Source of the DNA: Actinomadura madurae
Lineage (GTDB): Bacteria > Actinomycetota > Actinomycetes > Streptosporangiales > Streptosporangiaceae
Reading direction: 5' to 3'
Assembly: GCF_900115095.1 (NCBI RefSeq)
Contig: NZ_FOVH01000006.1
Location: 124,001 to 188,000, forward strand
Length of the DNA stretch: 64,000 bases
In this document: positions 43,299-52,157 of the stretch, piece after piece
How positions within the stretch are numbered: position 1 is the first letter of the stretch
Layout of the letters: each line of letters begins with the position of its first letter
Position numbers and translations under genes: made by a program
The notes under the pieces: model-generated
Seen by the model: the letters and a program-made list of their open reading frames with translations, nothing else
Told to the model about the DNA's origin: nothing
Databases searched by the model: none

Positions 43299-44945
43299 TT
43301 GCCCAAGCCAGTGCTGCTGACCGTCGACGACGACCCGGGCGTGTCCCGGGCCGTGGCGCGGGACCTGCGCCGCAGGTACGCCGAGTCGTACCGGGTCGTG
43401 CGCGCCGAGTCCGGGCGCCAGGCCCTGGACGCGCTGAGCGAGCTGCGGCTGCGCGGCGAGGACACCGCCGTGCTCCTCGCCGACCACCGGATGCCGGAGA
43501 TGGACGGCGTGGAGTTCCTGGAGCGGGCGATGGACCTGTTCCCCTTCGCCCGCCGCGTGCTGCTCACCGCCTACGCCGAGACCGACGCCGCGATCCGCGC
43601 GATCAACGACGTGGACCTCGACCACTACCTGCTCAAGCCGTGGGACCCGCCGGAGGAGAAGTTCTACCCGGTGATCGACACGCTGCTGGACGCGTGGCGG
43701 CGCACCGACCGCCGCCCGCCCGGCGAGCTGCGCGTCGTCGGGCACCGCTGGTCGTCGCGCTGCTACGAGGTCCGCGACTTCCTCGCCCGTCACCAGGTGC
43801 CCTACACCTGGCTGATGGACGCCGACCCGGACGGCGCCGAGCTGATCGCCGCGGCCGGGTCGCCGGAGCTGCCGCTGGTCGTCACGGCGGACGGGACGAC
43901 CCTGTCGGCCCCCTCCGACGCCGACCTGGCCGCCGCCGTCGGGCTGCCGAGCACCCCCTCCACCGGCTTCTACGACCTGATCGTCGTCGGCGGCGGGCCG
44001 TCCGGGCTGGGCGCGGCCGTGTACGGCGCGTCGGAGGGCCTGAACACGGTCGTGGTGGAGCGGCGCGCCCTCGGCGGCCAGGCCGGGCAGAGCTCCCGCA
44101 TCGAGAACTACCTCGGCTTCCCCGACGGGGTGAGCGGCTCGCAGCTCGCCGACCGGGCCCGCCGGCAGGCCGACCGGTTCGGCGCCGAGCTGCTGCAGGC
44201 CGGCGAGGTCACCGCGCTGGAGTCGCGCGGCACCGCCCGCGTCGCGCGGCTGTCGGACGGCACGGAGATCGCCGCGCACGCCGTCATCCTCGCCACCGGC
44301 GTCTCCTACCGGCGGCTCAACGCCGACGGCGTGGACGACTTCGTCGGGCGCGGCGTGTACTACGGCGCCGCGCTCACCGAGGCGCCGTCCTGCAAGGACG
44401 AGGAGGTCGCCGTCGTCGGCGGCGCCAACTCCGCCGGGCAGGCCGCGGTGTACCTGGCCGGGTACGCCAGGAAGGTGCACGTCATCGTCCGGGCGGACGG
44501 CCTGGAGAGGTCGATGTCGCACTACCTGATCGAGCAGATCGCCGCGACGCCCAACATCGAGGTGCACACCGGCAAGACGGTGTGCGCGGCCGAGGGCGCC
44601 GACCGGCTGGAGCGGCTCACGTTCGCGTGGCCCGGCGGCAAGAAGACCATCGACGCGCACTGGCTGTTCGTGTTCATCGGCGCCGAACCGGGGACGGGCT
44701 GGCTGGACGGCTACGTCGAGCGCGACGCGCGCGGCTACGTCCTGACGGGCCCGGACCTCGTCGCCGGGGGGCGCCGCCCGGCCGGGTGGCCGCTCGCCCG
44801 CCAGCCCTACCACCTGGAGACCAGCGTGCCCGGCGTGTTCGCCGCCGGCGACGTCCGCTCGGAGTCGATGAAGCGGGTCGCGTCCGCGGTCGGCGACGGC
44901 GCGATGGCCGTCGCTCTGGTTCATCGCTATTTGGAGCAGGCATGA
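43299..44945 (+). CDS. Response-regulator receiver fused to glutaredoxin-like domain and thioredoxin-reductase-like flavoprotein
   Basis: 548 aa, TTG start with GAGGGGG upstream. Residues 1-~135: receiver domain (TVDDDPGVSRAVARDL; phospho-Asp62 in LLADHRMPEMDG; LTAYAETDAA; Lys in YLLKPW). ~145-215: glutaredoxin-like LRVVGHRWSSRCYEVRDFL with one cysteine. ~225-548: FAD/NAD(P) reductase (IVVGGGPSGLGAAVYG; ALGGQAGQSSRIENYLGF; VVGGANSAGQAA; FAAGDVRSESMKRVASAVGDG). The redox C-x2-C of thioredoxin reductase is absent; the site reads APSCKDEE. The frame is followed by a histidine kinase gene (ATGA). Confidence 0.9.
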   Translation: MPKPVLLTVDDDPGVSRAVARDLRRRYAESYRVVRAESGRQALDALSELRLRGEDTAVLLADHRMPEMDGVEFLERAMDLFPFARRVLLTAYAETDAAIRAINDVDLDHYLLKPWDPPEEKFYPVIDTLLDAWRRTDRRPPGELRVVGHRWSSRCYEVRDFLARHQVPYTWLMDADPDGAELIAAAGSPELPLVVTADGTTLSAPSDADLAAAVGLPSTPSTGFYDLIVVGGGPSGLGAAVYGASEGLNTVVVERRALGGQAGQSSRIENYLGFPDGVSGSQLADRARRQADRFGAELLQAGEVTALESRGTARVARLSDGTEIAAHAVILATGVSYRRLNADGVDDFVGRGVYYGAALTEAPSCKDEEVAVVGGANSAGQAAVYLAGYARKVHVIVRADGLERSMSHYLIEQIAATPNIEVHTGKTVCAAEGADRLERLTFAWPGGKKTIDAHWLFVFIGAEPGTGWLDGYVERDARGYVLTGPDLVAGGRRPAGWPLARQPYHLETSVPGVFAAGDVRSESMKRVASAVGDGAMAVALVHRYLEQA

Positions 44946-44995
44946 GCGAAGCGAACCGGGGGGCGCGGGGGGTCGCCCCCTCGCAAGGAGAACGC

Positions 44996-46435
44996 ATGAA
45001 GACAGCGTCACCGGAGGAGCTGCGGGAGCTGTTCCTCTTCGAGGACCTCGACGACGAGAAGCTGGCCTGGCTGTCGCTGTGCGGGACGGTCGAGGAGTAC
45101 CCGGCGGACGGCATCATCTGCGACCAGGGCGAGCCGGCCGAGTTCTTCTACGTGCTGCTGGACGGCGAGATGTCCATGACGCAGAAGGTGCGGGGCCACT
45201 CGGTCGAGGTCAGCCGGACGGACCGCCCGAGCACCTACGGCGGGGCCGTGCAGGCGTACCTGGGCGACAAGATCGAGCAGAGGTACCAGCACACGCTGCG
45301 GGCGACGCGTCCCTCGAAGCTCTTCGTGCTGCCGGCCCGCAAGTTCGCCAAGGTCGTCCGCAAGTGGTTCCCGATGGCGACGCACCTGCTGGAGGGCGTC
45401 TTCTTCGGGATGACCAACGCGCGCCGGGTCGTCGACCAGCGCGAGCGCCTCACCGCGCTCGGCACGATCACCGCCGGGCTCACCCACGAGCTGAACAACC
45501 CGGCGGCGGCCGCCGCGCGGGCGAGCGCGGAGCTCGGCGACCGGCTGCTCGGCGCGCAGAAGAGCCTGGCCGACCTCGCCGCGCAGGGCGTCGACTGCAC
45601 CCACCTGAGCGCGCTGGTGTCGCTGCGTCCCGCGCTGCCCGCGCCGCCGGCGGGCCGGCGGAGCCCGCTGGAGGTCAGCGACGCCGAGGACGAGCTGGGC
45701 GACTGGCTGGAGGAGCACGGCGTCGCCGGGGCCTGGGACCTGGCGCCCGAGCTGGTGGCCGCCGGGATCGGGACCGAGCAGGCCGAGGAGGTCGCGCGGG
45801 CGGCGGGCGAGCACCTTCCGGCGGCGATGCGCTGGCTCGCGGAGGTGATGGAGGTGACCCAGCTCCAGGCGGAGATCTCCGAGGCGATGGGCCGCATCAC
45901 CGCGCTGCTGGACTCCGCCCGCCAGTACTCCCAGCTCGACCGCGCCGCCTACCAGCGCACCGATCTCCGCGTGCTCCTGGACAGCACCCTGACCATGCTC
46001 AAGCGCAAGTTCGGCGAGGGCGTGACGGTGAAGACCGTCTACGACGAGGCGCTGCCGCCCGTCCCGGTGTACGCGGCGGAGCTGAACCAGGTGTGGACGA
46101 ACCTGATCGTGAACGCGCTGTACGCGATGCGGGGCTCGGGCACCCTCACGATCCGCACCGCGCGCGAGAACGACTACGCGCTGGTGGAGATCGGCGACAC
46201 CGGGGAGGGCATCCCGGAGGAGAACCTCGGCCGGATCTTCACGCCGTTCTTCACCACCAAGCCGGTGGGCCAGGGCACGGGCCTCGGCCTGGACATCTCC
46301 TGGCGCATCGTGGCGGGCCGGCACGGCGGCGACATCCGGGTGGAGTCGCTGCCCGGCGACACCCGCTTTCAGGTGCTGCTCCCGCTCACCGAGCAGGAGG
46401 AGACCCCGGCGCCCGCGGGTGCGCCGGGGCCGTGA
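44996..46435 (+). CDS. Histidine kinase with N-terminal cyclic-nucleotide-binding domain
   Basis: 479 aa from the ATG at 44996 (AAGGAG 5 nt upstream); an ATG at 44942 in an ATGA overlap adds 18 residues. Residues ~10-140: cNMP-binding fold (LFLFEDLDDEKLAWL; EPAEFFYVLLDGEMSMTQ; FVLPARKFAKVV). Then the H-box GTITAGLTHELNNPAAAA, with phospho-His, and an ATPase domain: NQVWTNLIVNALYAM, IGDTGEGIPEE, GQGTGLGLDISWRI. No membrane segments, so cytoplasmic. It is the natural kinase of the preceding receiver-reductase. Confidence 0.9.
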   Translation: MKTASPEELRELFLFEDLDDEKLAWLSLCGTVEEYPADGIICDQGEPAEFFYVLLDGEMSMTQKVRGHSVEVSRTDRPSTYGGAVQAYLGDKIEQRYQHTLRATRPSKLFVLPARKFAKVVRKWFPMATHLLEGVFFGMTNARRVVDQRERLTALGTITAGLTHELNNPAAAAARASAELGDRLLGAQKSLADLAAQGVDCTHLSALVSLRPALPAPPAGRRSPLEVSDAEDELGDWLEEHGVAGAWDLAPELVAAGIGTEQAEEVARAAGEHLPAAMRWLAEVMEVTQLQAEISEAMGRITALLDSARQYSQLDRAAYQRTDLRVLLDSTLTMLKRKFGEGVTVKTVYDEALPPVPVYAAELNQVWTNLIVNALYAMRGSGTLTIRTARENDYALVEIGDTGEGIPEENLGRIFTPFFTTKPVGQGTGLGLDISWRIVAGRHGGDIRVESLPGDTRFQVLLPLTEQEETPAPAGAPGP

Positions 46436-46444
46436 ACGACGCGG

Positions 46445-47239
46445 CTACTCGAACAGGTCGGGCTGCTCGCGGGTGATCTGGTCGTACAGCGGCTGGTAGT
46501 TGATCCAGCCGACCAGGTCGTTGCCGATCTGCCCGTGCGTCAGGACGGCGTTGTCGTGCTCGATCGGGACGACCTGCCCGGCCGCCTTCGCGAGGAGCTG
46601 CACCTGGCACGAGCGCTCCATCGTGATGAACCACCAGGCGGCGGCGTCCACGCTGTCGCCGACGGTGAGCAGGCCGTGGTTGCGCAGGATGACGGCCTTG
46701 TGGCCGCCGAGGGCGGCGGCGATGCGCTTGCCCTCCTCCAGGTCGGTGACGACGCCGGTGTAGTCGTCGAACAGGCCGTGGTCCTGGTAGAACGCGCACA
46801 CGTCCTGCGTGATCGGCTCCAGCTTCTGGCCGAGCGCCGAGATCGCCCGCCCGTAGGTGGAGTGGCTGTGCGCGGCGGCGACCACGTCCGGGCGCGCCTG
46901 GTGCACCTGCGAGTGGATCGCGAACGCCGCCTCGTTGACCGGGTAGCGCCCCTGGACGACCTTGCCCTCGTGGTTCACCAGGATCAGGTCGCTGACCTTG
47001 ATGTGCTTGAAGGACATGCCGAACGGGTTGACCCAGAAGTGGTCGGTGCGCTCGGGGTCGCGGGCGGTGATGTGGCCGGCCACGCCTTCCTCGAACCCGA
47101 ACTTGCCGAAGATGCGCAGCGCGGCGGTCAGGCGCTCCTTGCGGTGCCGGCGCTCGTCCTCGACATCGTCGAACGTGGGCGGCAGCCGGAAGATCAGGTC
47201 GGTCGGCAGCTTCTCCAGGAACTCGTCTTCGTCGGACAT
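46445..47239 (-). CDS. Class II aldolase/adducin-family protein
   Basis: 264 aa. Zinc ligands in AAAHSHSTYGRA and the C-terminal segment VILRNHGLLTVGDSV. N-terminal fold GFEEGVAGHITARDPERTDHFWVNPFG. Family members cleave aldol products of sugar phosphates or decarboxylate; the HF-W-NPFG variant is common in actinomycetes without a defined substrate. GGAG upstream. It diverges from a PucR regulator, which probably controls it. Confidence 0.9.
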   Translation of the reverse strand: MSDEDEFLEKLPTDLIFRLPPTFDDVEDERRHRKERLTAALRIFGKFGFEEGVAGHITARDPERTDHFWVNPFGMSFKHIKVSDLILVNHEGKVVQGRYPVNEAAFAIHSQVHQARPDVVAAAHSHSTYGRAISALGQKLEPITQDVCAFYQDHGLFDDYTGVVTDLEEGKRIAAALGGHKAVILRNHGLLTVGDSVDAAAWWFITMERSCQVQLLAKAAGQVVPIEHDNAVLTHGQIGNDLVGWINYQPLYDQITREQPDLFE

Positions 47240-47326
47240 CGCGACACTCCTTGGGCTCGTCTGCCATTACCGAACACCAGAACCCGGCGCTCCGGCTAGG
47301 GCGGGGCGGTCCAACGTCCGCCCGGA

Positions 47327-47349
47327 CGGTTGTCCCGGCCGGACAACCG
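47327..47349. promoter_or_regulatory. Perfect palindrome between class II aldolase and PucR gene
   Basis: CGGTTGTCC-N5-GGACAACCG, 9-bp arms. Located in the 127-bp divergent intergenic region, 18 bp before the PucR-like start. Most likely the operator of that regulator controlling both genes, although it could equally be a hairpin in the leader. Confidence 0.6.
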
Positions 47350-47366
47350 GTGGGCAGAATAGGGGG

Positions 47367-48500
47367 ATGGAGCCCAGCGCGGGCGACCGGTTCCTGCGGT
47401 TGCTGATCGAGCACAGCGACGACCCGGTGCTGCTGGAGGCGGCGGTCCACGCCGCCCGGAGCAGGTCGGAGCTGGTGGCGGCGCTGCCCGAGGAGGAGAC
47501 CAGGCGGCACACCCGCGCGCTCGTGCGGGGCGTGCTCGCCGCGCTGGAGGAGGGCGCGCCGGGCGAGGAGGTGCTGGCCGCGGCGGAGCGGCTCGGCTCG
47601 GACCGGGCCCGCCAGGGGGTGCCGGTCGCGGCCTTCCTGGACGGCTTCCAGGCGGGCCGCGCCCATCTCGTCCGCGCGCTCGTCGCCGACGGCCGCCGCA
47701 GGGGCGTGCCGGACGCCGCGCTGCTGGACGGCGTGACCCGCATCGACGAGATCACCACCATCCTCGTCCAGCGGATGGTGCACGCGCACCGGGTCGCGGA
47801 GCTGGAGATGGCGCGGACGGTGCGGGAGGGCCGCGTCCAGATGCTCCGGCAGCTGCTGCACGGCGAGGCCGTCCCCGTTTTCGCGCCGCTCGACCCGTCC
47901 GGCACGTACCACTGCGTGGTGTCCGACGTCAGCGACCCGGCGGTCGCGGCGGGGCTGGAGGCGAACCTGACCGCGGCGGGGCCGGGCCTGTGCGGGCTGG
48001 TGGACGGCCGGTTCGCCGCGCTCGTCGCCCGGCTGCCCGAGCCGCGGCCCGCCGGCCCGCTGCTGGTGGCGGCGCCGCCGGTGCGTCCCGGCGGCGTCGC
48101 GCCGATGTACGCGCTCGGGCGGCGGGCGCTGCGGGCGGGCGCCGGCGCCGGGCTGACCGGGACGCGGGAGCTGGCCGACCTCGCGCTGCTCACGGTCACC
48201 GAGGGCGAGCCGGAGCTGGGCGCGCTGCTCGCCGGCGCGCTGCTGCCCGGGCTCGACCCGGACGAGCCGTTCCACCTGGAACTGGCCGAGACCGCGCTGG
48301 CCTACCTCGACCACGGCGGCCGGATCGAGCCGACGGCGGCGGCGCTGCACGTCCACGCCAACACCGTCAAGTACCGGATCCGGCGGTTCCAGGAGCTGGC
48401 CGGACGGCCGCTGCTCGACCCGGCGGGCGGGGGCGCCGTGTCGCGCACCGCGCACTGGTGGTGGGCCCTGCGTCGATGGCTCGCCGACGCCACGGCATGA
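47367..48500 (+). CDS. PucR-family transcriptional regulator
   Basis: 377 aa. N-terminal helical RsbRD-N-like domain (RFLRLLIEHSDDPVLLEAAV; VPVAAFLDGFQAGRAHLVRAL), then the C-terminal PucR HTH: AALHVHANTVKYRIRRFQELAG. It is the second protein of this type in the window. It diverges from the class II aldolase gene. The ATG has AGGGGG directly before it, closer than normal. Confidence 0.88.
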   Translation: MEPSAGDRFLRLLIEHSDDPVLLEAAVHAARSRSELVAALPEEETRRHTRALVRGVLAALEEGAPGEEVLAAAERLGSDRARQGVPVAAFLDGFQAGRAHLVRALVADGRRRGVPDAALLDGVTRIDEITTILVQRMVHAHRVAELEMARTVREGRVQMLRQLLHGEAVPVFAPLDPSGTYHCVVSDVSDPAVAAGLEANLTAAGPGLCGLVDGRFAALVARLPEPRPAGPLLVAAPPVRPGGVAPMYALGRRALRAGAGAGLTGTRELADLALLTVTEGEPELGALLAGALLPGLDPDEPFHLELAETALAYLDHGGRIEPTAAALHVHANTVKYRIRRFQELAGRPLLDPAGGGAVSRTAHWWWALRRWLADATA

Positions 48501-48551
48501 TCTGTGGGGGCGTCCCGCGGCGGGGCGTCCTGGACGGGGATGGAGGTACCG

Positions 48552-49421
48552 GTGACCGCACCGAGGATCGGCGTCGTGATGTGGCCGATGCAGTCCTGGC
48601 CGGAGGCCGGGGAGCTGTGGCGGCGCGCGGAGGAGCTCGGGTTCCGGCACGCCTGGGTGTACGACCACATCGCCTGGCGCGGGACGACGCCCTGGTACGA
48701 CGCGTACACGACGCTGGCCGCCGCCGCGGCGGTCACCTCCCGGGTGCGGCTCGGCACGCTGGTGACCTCGCCGAACTTCCGGCATCCCGTCCCCACCGCG
48801 CACGCCATCAAGACGATCGACCACGTCAGCGGCGGGCGGCTGTCGGTCGGCATCGGGGCGGGCGGCACGAACCGCGCCTCCGACGCCGGGATTCTCGGCG
48901 GGGACGACTGGAGCGCGGACGAGCGCGCCTCCCGGTTCGCCGAGTGGGTGGAGCTGCTCGACCGCCTCCTCTCCCAGACCGAGACCACCTTCGAGGGGGC
49001 GTACTACTCGGCCCGCGAGGTCGTGGAGGGGCCGGGCTGCGTCCAGCGGCCCCGCGTCCCGTTCGTCATCGCGGGCAACGGGCCGCGCGGGATGCGGGTC
49101 GCCGCCCGGCACGGCACCGGATGGGTGACCAGCGGCCGCGCGCCGGGCCGCCGCCCCGAGGACGTCGTCCGGTCCCGGCTGGACGCGCTGGACGCGGCGT
49201 GCGAGGCGGAGGGCGCCCGGATCGGCGACCGCATCCTGCTGACCGGCTTCTCCGGGGAGCCGTGGCTGGAGTCGGCGGGCGCGTTCGCCGACCTCGCCGG
49301 CCGCTACGCCGAGCTCGGCATCACCGAGATCGCGCTACATTGGCCCCGTGCCGGCACCCCCTTCGAGGCCCGCATGCCGGTCTTCGAGGCGATCGCCGCC
49401 GAGTACGGGGAGGAACCCTGA
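48552..49421 (+). CDS. F420-dependent LLM-class oxidoreductase
   Basis: 289 aa, GTG start (GGAGG 5 nt upstream; ATG at 48540 is the alternative). Luciferase-like fold: WRRAEELGFRHAWVYDHIAWRG, RVRLGTLVTSPNFRHPVPTAHAIKTIDHVSGGRLSVGIGAGG, PFVIAGNGPRGMRVAARHGTGWVTSG. Such F420H2-dependent reductases are typical of actinomycetes and their substrates vary. Its stop touches the SMR gene start (TGATG). Confidence 0.9.
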   Translation: MTAPRIGVVMWPMQSWPEAGELWRRAEELGFRHAWVYDHIAWRGTTPWYDAYTTLAAAAAVTSRVRLGTLVTSPNFRHPVPTAHAIKTIDHVSGGRLSVGIGAGGTNRASDAGILGGDDWSADERASRFAEWVELLDRLLSQTETTFEGAYYSAREVVEGPGCVQRPRVPFVIAGNGPRGMRVAARHGTGWVTSGRAPGRRPEDVVRSRLDALDAACEAEGARIGDRILLTGFSGEPWLESAGAFADLAGRYAELGITEIALHWPRAGTPFEARMPVFEAIAAEYGEEP

Positions 49422-49750
49422 TGCCGTTCGTGCTGCTCGCGCTCGCGATCGCCTTCGAGGTGACGGCCACGCTGGCGATGCGCGCCTCCGACGGGTTCAC
49501 CAGGCCGGTGCCGATCGCCATCGTGGTGGCCGGGTACCTGATCTCGTTCGTCTTCATGGCGCGGGCGCTGATGTCGCTGAACGTCGGGCCGGTCTACGCG
49601 ATCTGGTCCGCGCTCGGGACGATCGGCGCGTTCGTCGGCGGCGTCCTGCTCTTCGACGAGCCGGTCAGGCCGGTGGCCATCGCGGGCGCCGTCATCATCG
49701 TGATCGGCGTGATCGTGATGAACCTCGGCGGCGGCGTCCACCAGGGCTGA
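49421..49750 (+). CDS. Small multidrug resistance (SMR) efflux protein
   Basis: 109 aa, four membrane helices, with the essential Glu in IAFEVTATLAMRAS. GPVYAIWSALGTIGAFVGGVLLFDEP is the family's helix-3/4 signature. It exchanges cationic drugs or guanidinium-like compounds for protons. It is coupled to the LLM gene, so an operon is likely. Confidence 0.92.
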   Translation: MPFVLLALAIAFEVTATLAMRASDGFTRPVPIAIVVAGYLISFVFMARALMSLNVGPVYAIWSALGTIGAFVGGVLLFDEPVRPVAIAGAVIIVIGVIVMNLGGGVHQG

Positions 49751-49754
49751 CCCG

Positions 49755-50297
49755 TCACATCCGGTAGAGGGCGCCCGCCTCGGCCCACTCGCCGAACGCC
49801 GGCGGGGCGCCCCGTCCCGCCGGCGGCGGCCGGACGAGGACGAGCCTGACCACGCCGAGCCGCCGCACGGCCCGCGCGGTGGCCTCCGCGTCGCCCCCGG
49901 CGACGCCCGCGAACATCAGGTCGGCGCCCCGGGCCCACCCGGGCGGCTCGGCGAACTCCGGCGCCCACACGCACGTCCGGTGCCCGGCGGCGATCCGGTA
50001 GCCGTGCATCGCGCCGCCCCGGTGTGGGACCGGCAGCGGCTCGATGCGCAGCCCGCCCCGCCGGAACGGCGCGAGGACCGGCTCGGGCATGCCGCACTCC
50101 CGGGCGATCCGGCGGCGGGCGGGCTGGTGCGGGCCCTTCTCGTCGCGGACGAGCCACGCCGCGGAGATCTCGGGCGGCTCCGAGCCCGGGCCGCCGTCCA
50201 GCCCGATGTGCGCGTGCCCGTACTCGACCAGCAGCCCGGCCGGGGCGTGCGGCGACGAGCGGGCCGTTCCGACACCGAGCAGGATCAGGCGCGGCAT
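49755..50297 (-). CDS. MBL-fold-like protein lacking the metal motif (hypothetical)
   Basis: 180 aa. LILLGVGTARSSPHAPAGLLVEYG and IGLDGGPGSEPPEI resemble the start of metallo-beta-lactamase-fold hydrolases, and GYRIAAGHRTCVWAPEF with GADLMFAG the later strands, but the HxHxDH metal motif is absent. It may be a truncated paralogue or a distinct small family. Function unknown. Its own start is only inferred. Confidence 0.5.
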   Translation of the reverse strand: MPRLILLGVGTARSSPHAPAGLLVEYGHAHIGLDGGPGSEPPEISAAWLVRDEKGPHQPARRRIARECGMPEPVLAPFRRGGLRIEPLPVPHRGGAMHGYRIAAGHRTCVWAPEFAEPPGWARGADLMFAGVAGGDAEATARAVRRLGVVRLVLVRPPPAGRGAPPAFGEWAEAGALYRM

Positions 50298-50334
50298 GTC
50301 TCGATCGTCACCCCGCGTCCGGTTCACGTCCAGC

Positions 50335-50366
50335 CCCTGCCGAGCTCCGGGAGGGGCTCGGGCAGG
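50335..50366. terminator. Imperfect hairpin behind the AraC-family gene
   Basis: CCTGCCGAGC pairs with GCTCGGGCAGG with one bulged base, just past the stop codon of the AraC gene on the minus strand. Confidence 0.4.
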
Positions 50367-50368
50367 AC

Positions 50369-51223
50369 TCAGGAAGGATCCTCGGCCAGCGTGCTGACGC
50401 GCTGCTGCTCCAGCTGGCCCCCGATGAGCTCGGTCGGGGTGCAGCCGGACAGCGCACGGAACTCGCGGTTGAGGTGGGCCTGGTCGTAGTACCCGCAGGC
50501 GAACGCCGCCTCGGCGAGCCCGGCTCCGCGGCCGAGCAGGTCGACGGCGCGCCGGAAGCGCAGGACGCGCGCCATCACCTTGGGCGGGAGCCCGGCCTGC
50601 TCGCGGAACCGGTTGGTGAGGTGCTTGCGGCTCCAGCCGACGTCGGCGGCGATGCCGGCGACGGACACCGCGGAATCCTCGTTCAGCAGCCGCCACGCCC
50701 TGACGACCTCCCGGTCCGGGACGGGGCCGGCGTCGAGGCGGCGCAGCAGGAAGCCGTCCAGGATGGCGAAGCGCGCCTCCCAGGACGGGGCGTCGGCGAG
50801 GCGCTCGACCAGGGCGGCCGCCTCGCGGCCGAGCAGGTCGGGCAGCTCGACGGCCGCGTTGGCCAGCAGGCCCATCGGCACGCCGAGCAGGGTGTAGGCG
50901 CCGAGCGGGGTCACGTCGAGCTGGATGCCGCGCTGCCCGCCGGGGCTGAGGTACATGCCGTGGCCGTCGTGCATCCCGGCGACGAACGACCCGTACTCGC
51001 GGTCGCGGACGCCGGGATCGGGGACCGCCAGGCGGAGCGGCGGGCCCAGGTTGACGATCACGACCGTGGTGCGGGTGGGGAGCGTCCGCATCCGGGTCGG
51101 GACGGCCTCGGTCTCCCAGTAGCCGTCGTAGGAGCGCAGGAACGGGCGCAGCGCGGGGTGGGGGCGGCCCTGCGCGAGCCACCAGCCGCCCCGGTCGCTG
51201 GTCCGGACCGTCCTGTCGGGCAT
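50369..51223 (-). CDS. AraC-family transcriptional regulator
   Basis: 284 aa from the ATG at 51223. The C-terminal pair of HTHs is clear: SVAGIAADVGWSRKHLTNRFREQAG and LAEAAFACGYYDQAHLNREFRALSG, ending in the conserved P-TE. The N-terminal domain (a DUF6597-like cupin: HPALRPFLRSYDGYWE) is the probable effector part. The target is unknown. The next gene upstream is unrelated. Confidence 0.88.
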   Translation of the reverse strand: MPDRTVRTSDRGGWWLAQGRPHPALRPFLRSYDGYWETEAVPTRMRTLPTRTTVVIVNLGPPLRLAVPDPGVRDREYGSFVAGMHDGHGMYLSPGGQRGIQLDVTPLGAYTLLGVPMGLLANAAVELPDLLGREAAALVERLADAPSWEARFAILDGFLLRRLDAGPVPDREVVRAWRLLNEDSAVSVAGIAADVGWSRKHLTNRFREQAGLPPKVMARVLRFRRAVDLLGRGAGLAEAAFACGYYDQAHLNREFRALSGCTPTELIGGQLEQQRVSTLAEDPS

Positions 51224-51316
51224 GCCGCCTGCTCCCTGTCGCGGGGGACGACCCTCCACGCCTCCCGGTTCGCCGTGCTCAGTGCCAGTCTTACCACCCG
51301 GGACGGACAGGACACG

Positions 51317-52066
51317 CTACTCGTACATCTGCCCGCACACCGCGATGCGGGCGAGATCGTCCCAGGTCATCGTGGTGATGGTGCGGACATAGGACCGGGC
51401 CGGCGGCTCGCCGGGGCCGGTGGGCAGCGGCACCCGCGCGCCGTCGCCGGCGTCCCAGCCGCCGAGGCTGCCGGCGACCGCGCATTCCAGGTAGGTCGCG
51501 GGGTCGAAGTTGTACCAGCGCGCGGGGGTGGCGCGGGCGCCGGAGCCGGGCGGCCGGGGCGCGTCCACGCCGAACCGGGCCTGCGGGCCCGGGGGAGCGG
51601 CCAGGAAGTCCTCCAGGTCGGCGATCTGGGACAGCAGGACCCGCTCCCAGTCGGCGTAGCCGTGCGGCTCGCCGCCGGGCAGGGAGAGGTCCTTGCCGCT
51701 CCACGCGGGATCGAAGCCGGCGGGCGGGGTGGTGGAGGCCGCGGCGAACATCGCCGCCACGTCGTCGGGCTCCAGCCGTTCCTGGTCGCTGAGCGTGGCG
51801 CTCACCTTCCACAGCGAGCGCAGGAACGCCGACAGCGACCAGGACGCCGCCCGCGCCTCCTGGCCGAGATGCAGGAAGACCAGGTACAGGTCGCGGTTGG
51901 TGCGGACGGCCGGTCCCGGCGGCCCCTCGACCCGGTGGGTCCGCCGGTTCCCGGTGCCGCTCTCCAGCACCATGACCTGCGCCAGGGCCGAGATCCGCGA
52001 GTCGTGGGCGGCGACGTGGAACGTGTTGCCGAGGCCGTCCTGGCGCATGACGTCCCAGGTGTGCAT
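51317..52066 (-). CDS. Hypothetical protein, unrecognised
   Basis: 249 aa with an ATG start. Opens MHTWDVMRQDGLGNTFHVAAHDSRISALAQ; contains CAVAGSLGGWDAG and ends WDDLARIAVCGQMYE. The helical, Trp/Arg-rich composition suggests a soluble cytoplasmic protein and there is no signal or membrane segment. I recognise no family. Its leader region has repeated CTTTCCG boxes at 52159-52165 and 52181-52187. Confidence 0.65.
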   Translation of the reverse strand: MHTWDVMRQDGLGNTFHVAAHDSRISALAQVMVLESGTGNRRTHRVEGPPGPAVRTNRDLYLVFLHLGQEARAASWSLSAFLRSLWKVSATLSDQERLEPDDVAAMFAAASTTPPAGFDPAWSGKDLSLPGGEPHGYADWERVLLSQIADLEDFLAAPPGPQARFGVDAPRPPGSGARATPARWYNFDPATYLECAVAGSLGGWDAGDGARVPLPTGPGEPPARSYVRTITTMTWDDLARIAVCGQMYE

Positions 52067-52157
52067 CCGGCTCCTCCACGCTCGGCGGTGCGGTCACCAC
52101 GCCCCCCGCCCAGAAAGTGTCCCATTCCGGTGTCGGACCGCCAGTAGTGGTGATGTC

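Noticed and set aside
46386..49112. 908-aa minus-strand frame
   Set aside because: It crosses the aldolase, PucR and LLM genes in the wrong frame; Gly/Arg/Pro-rich without any domain.
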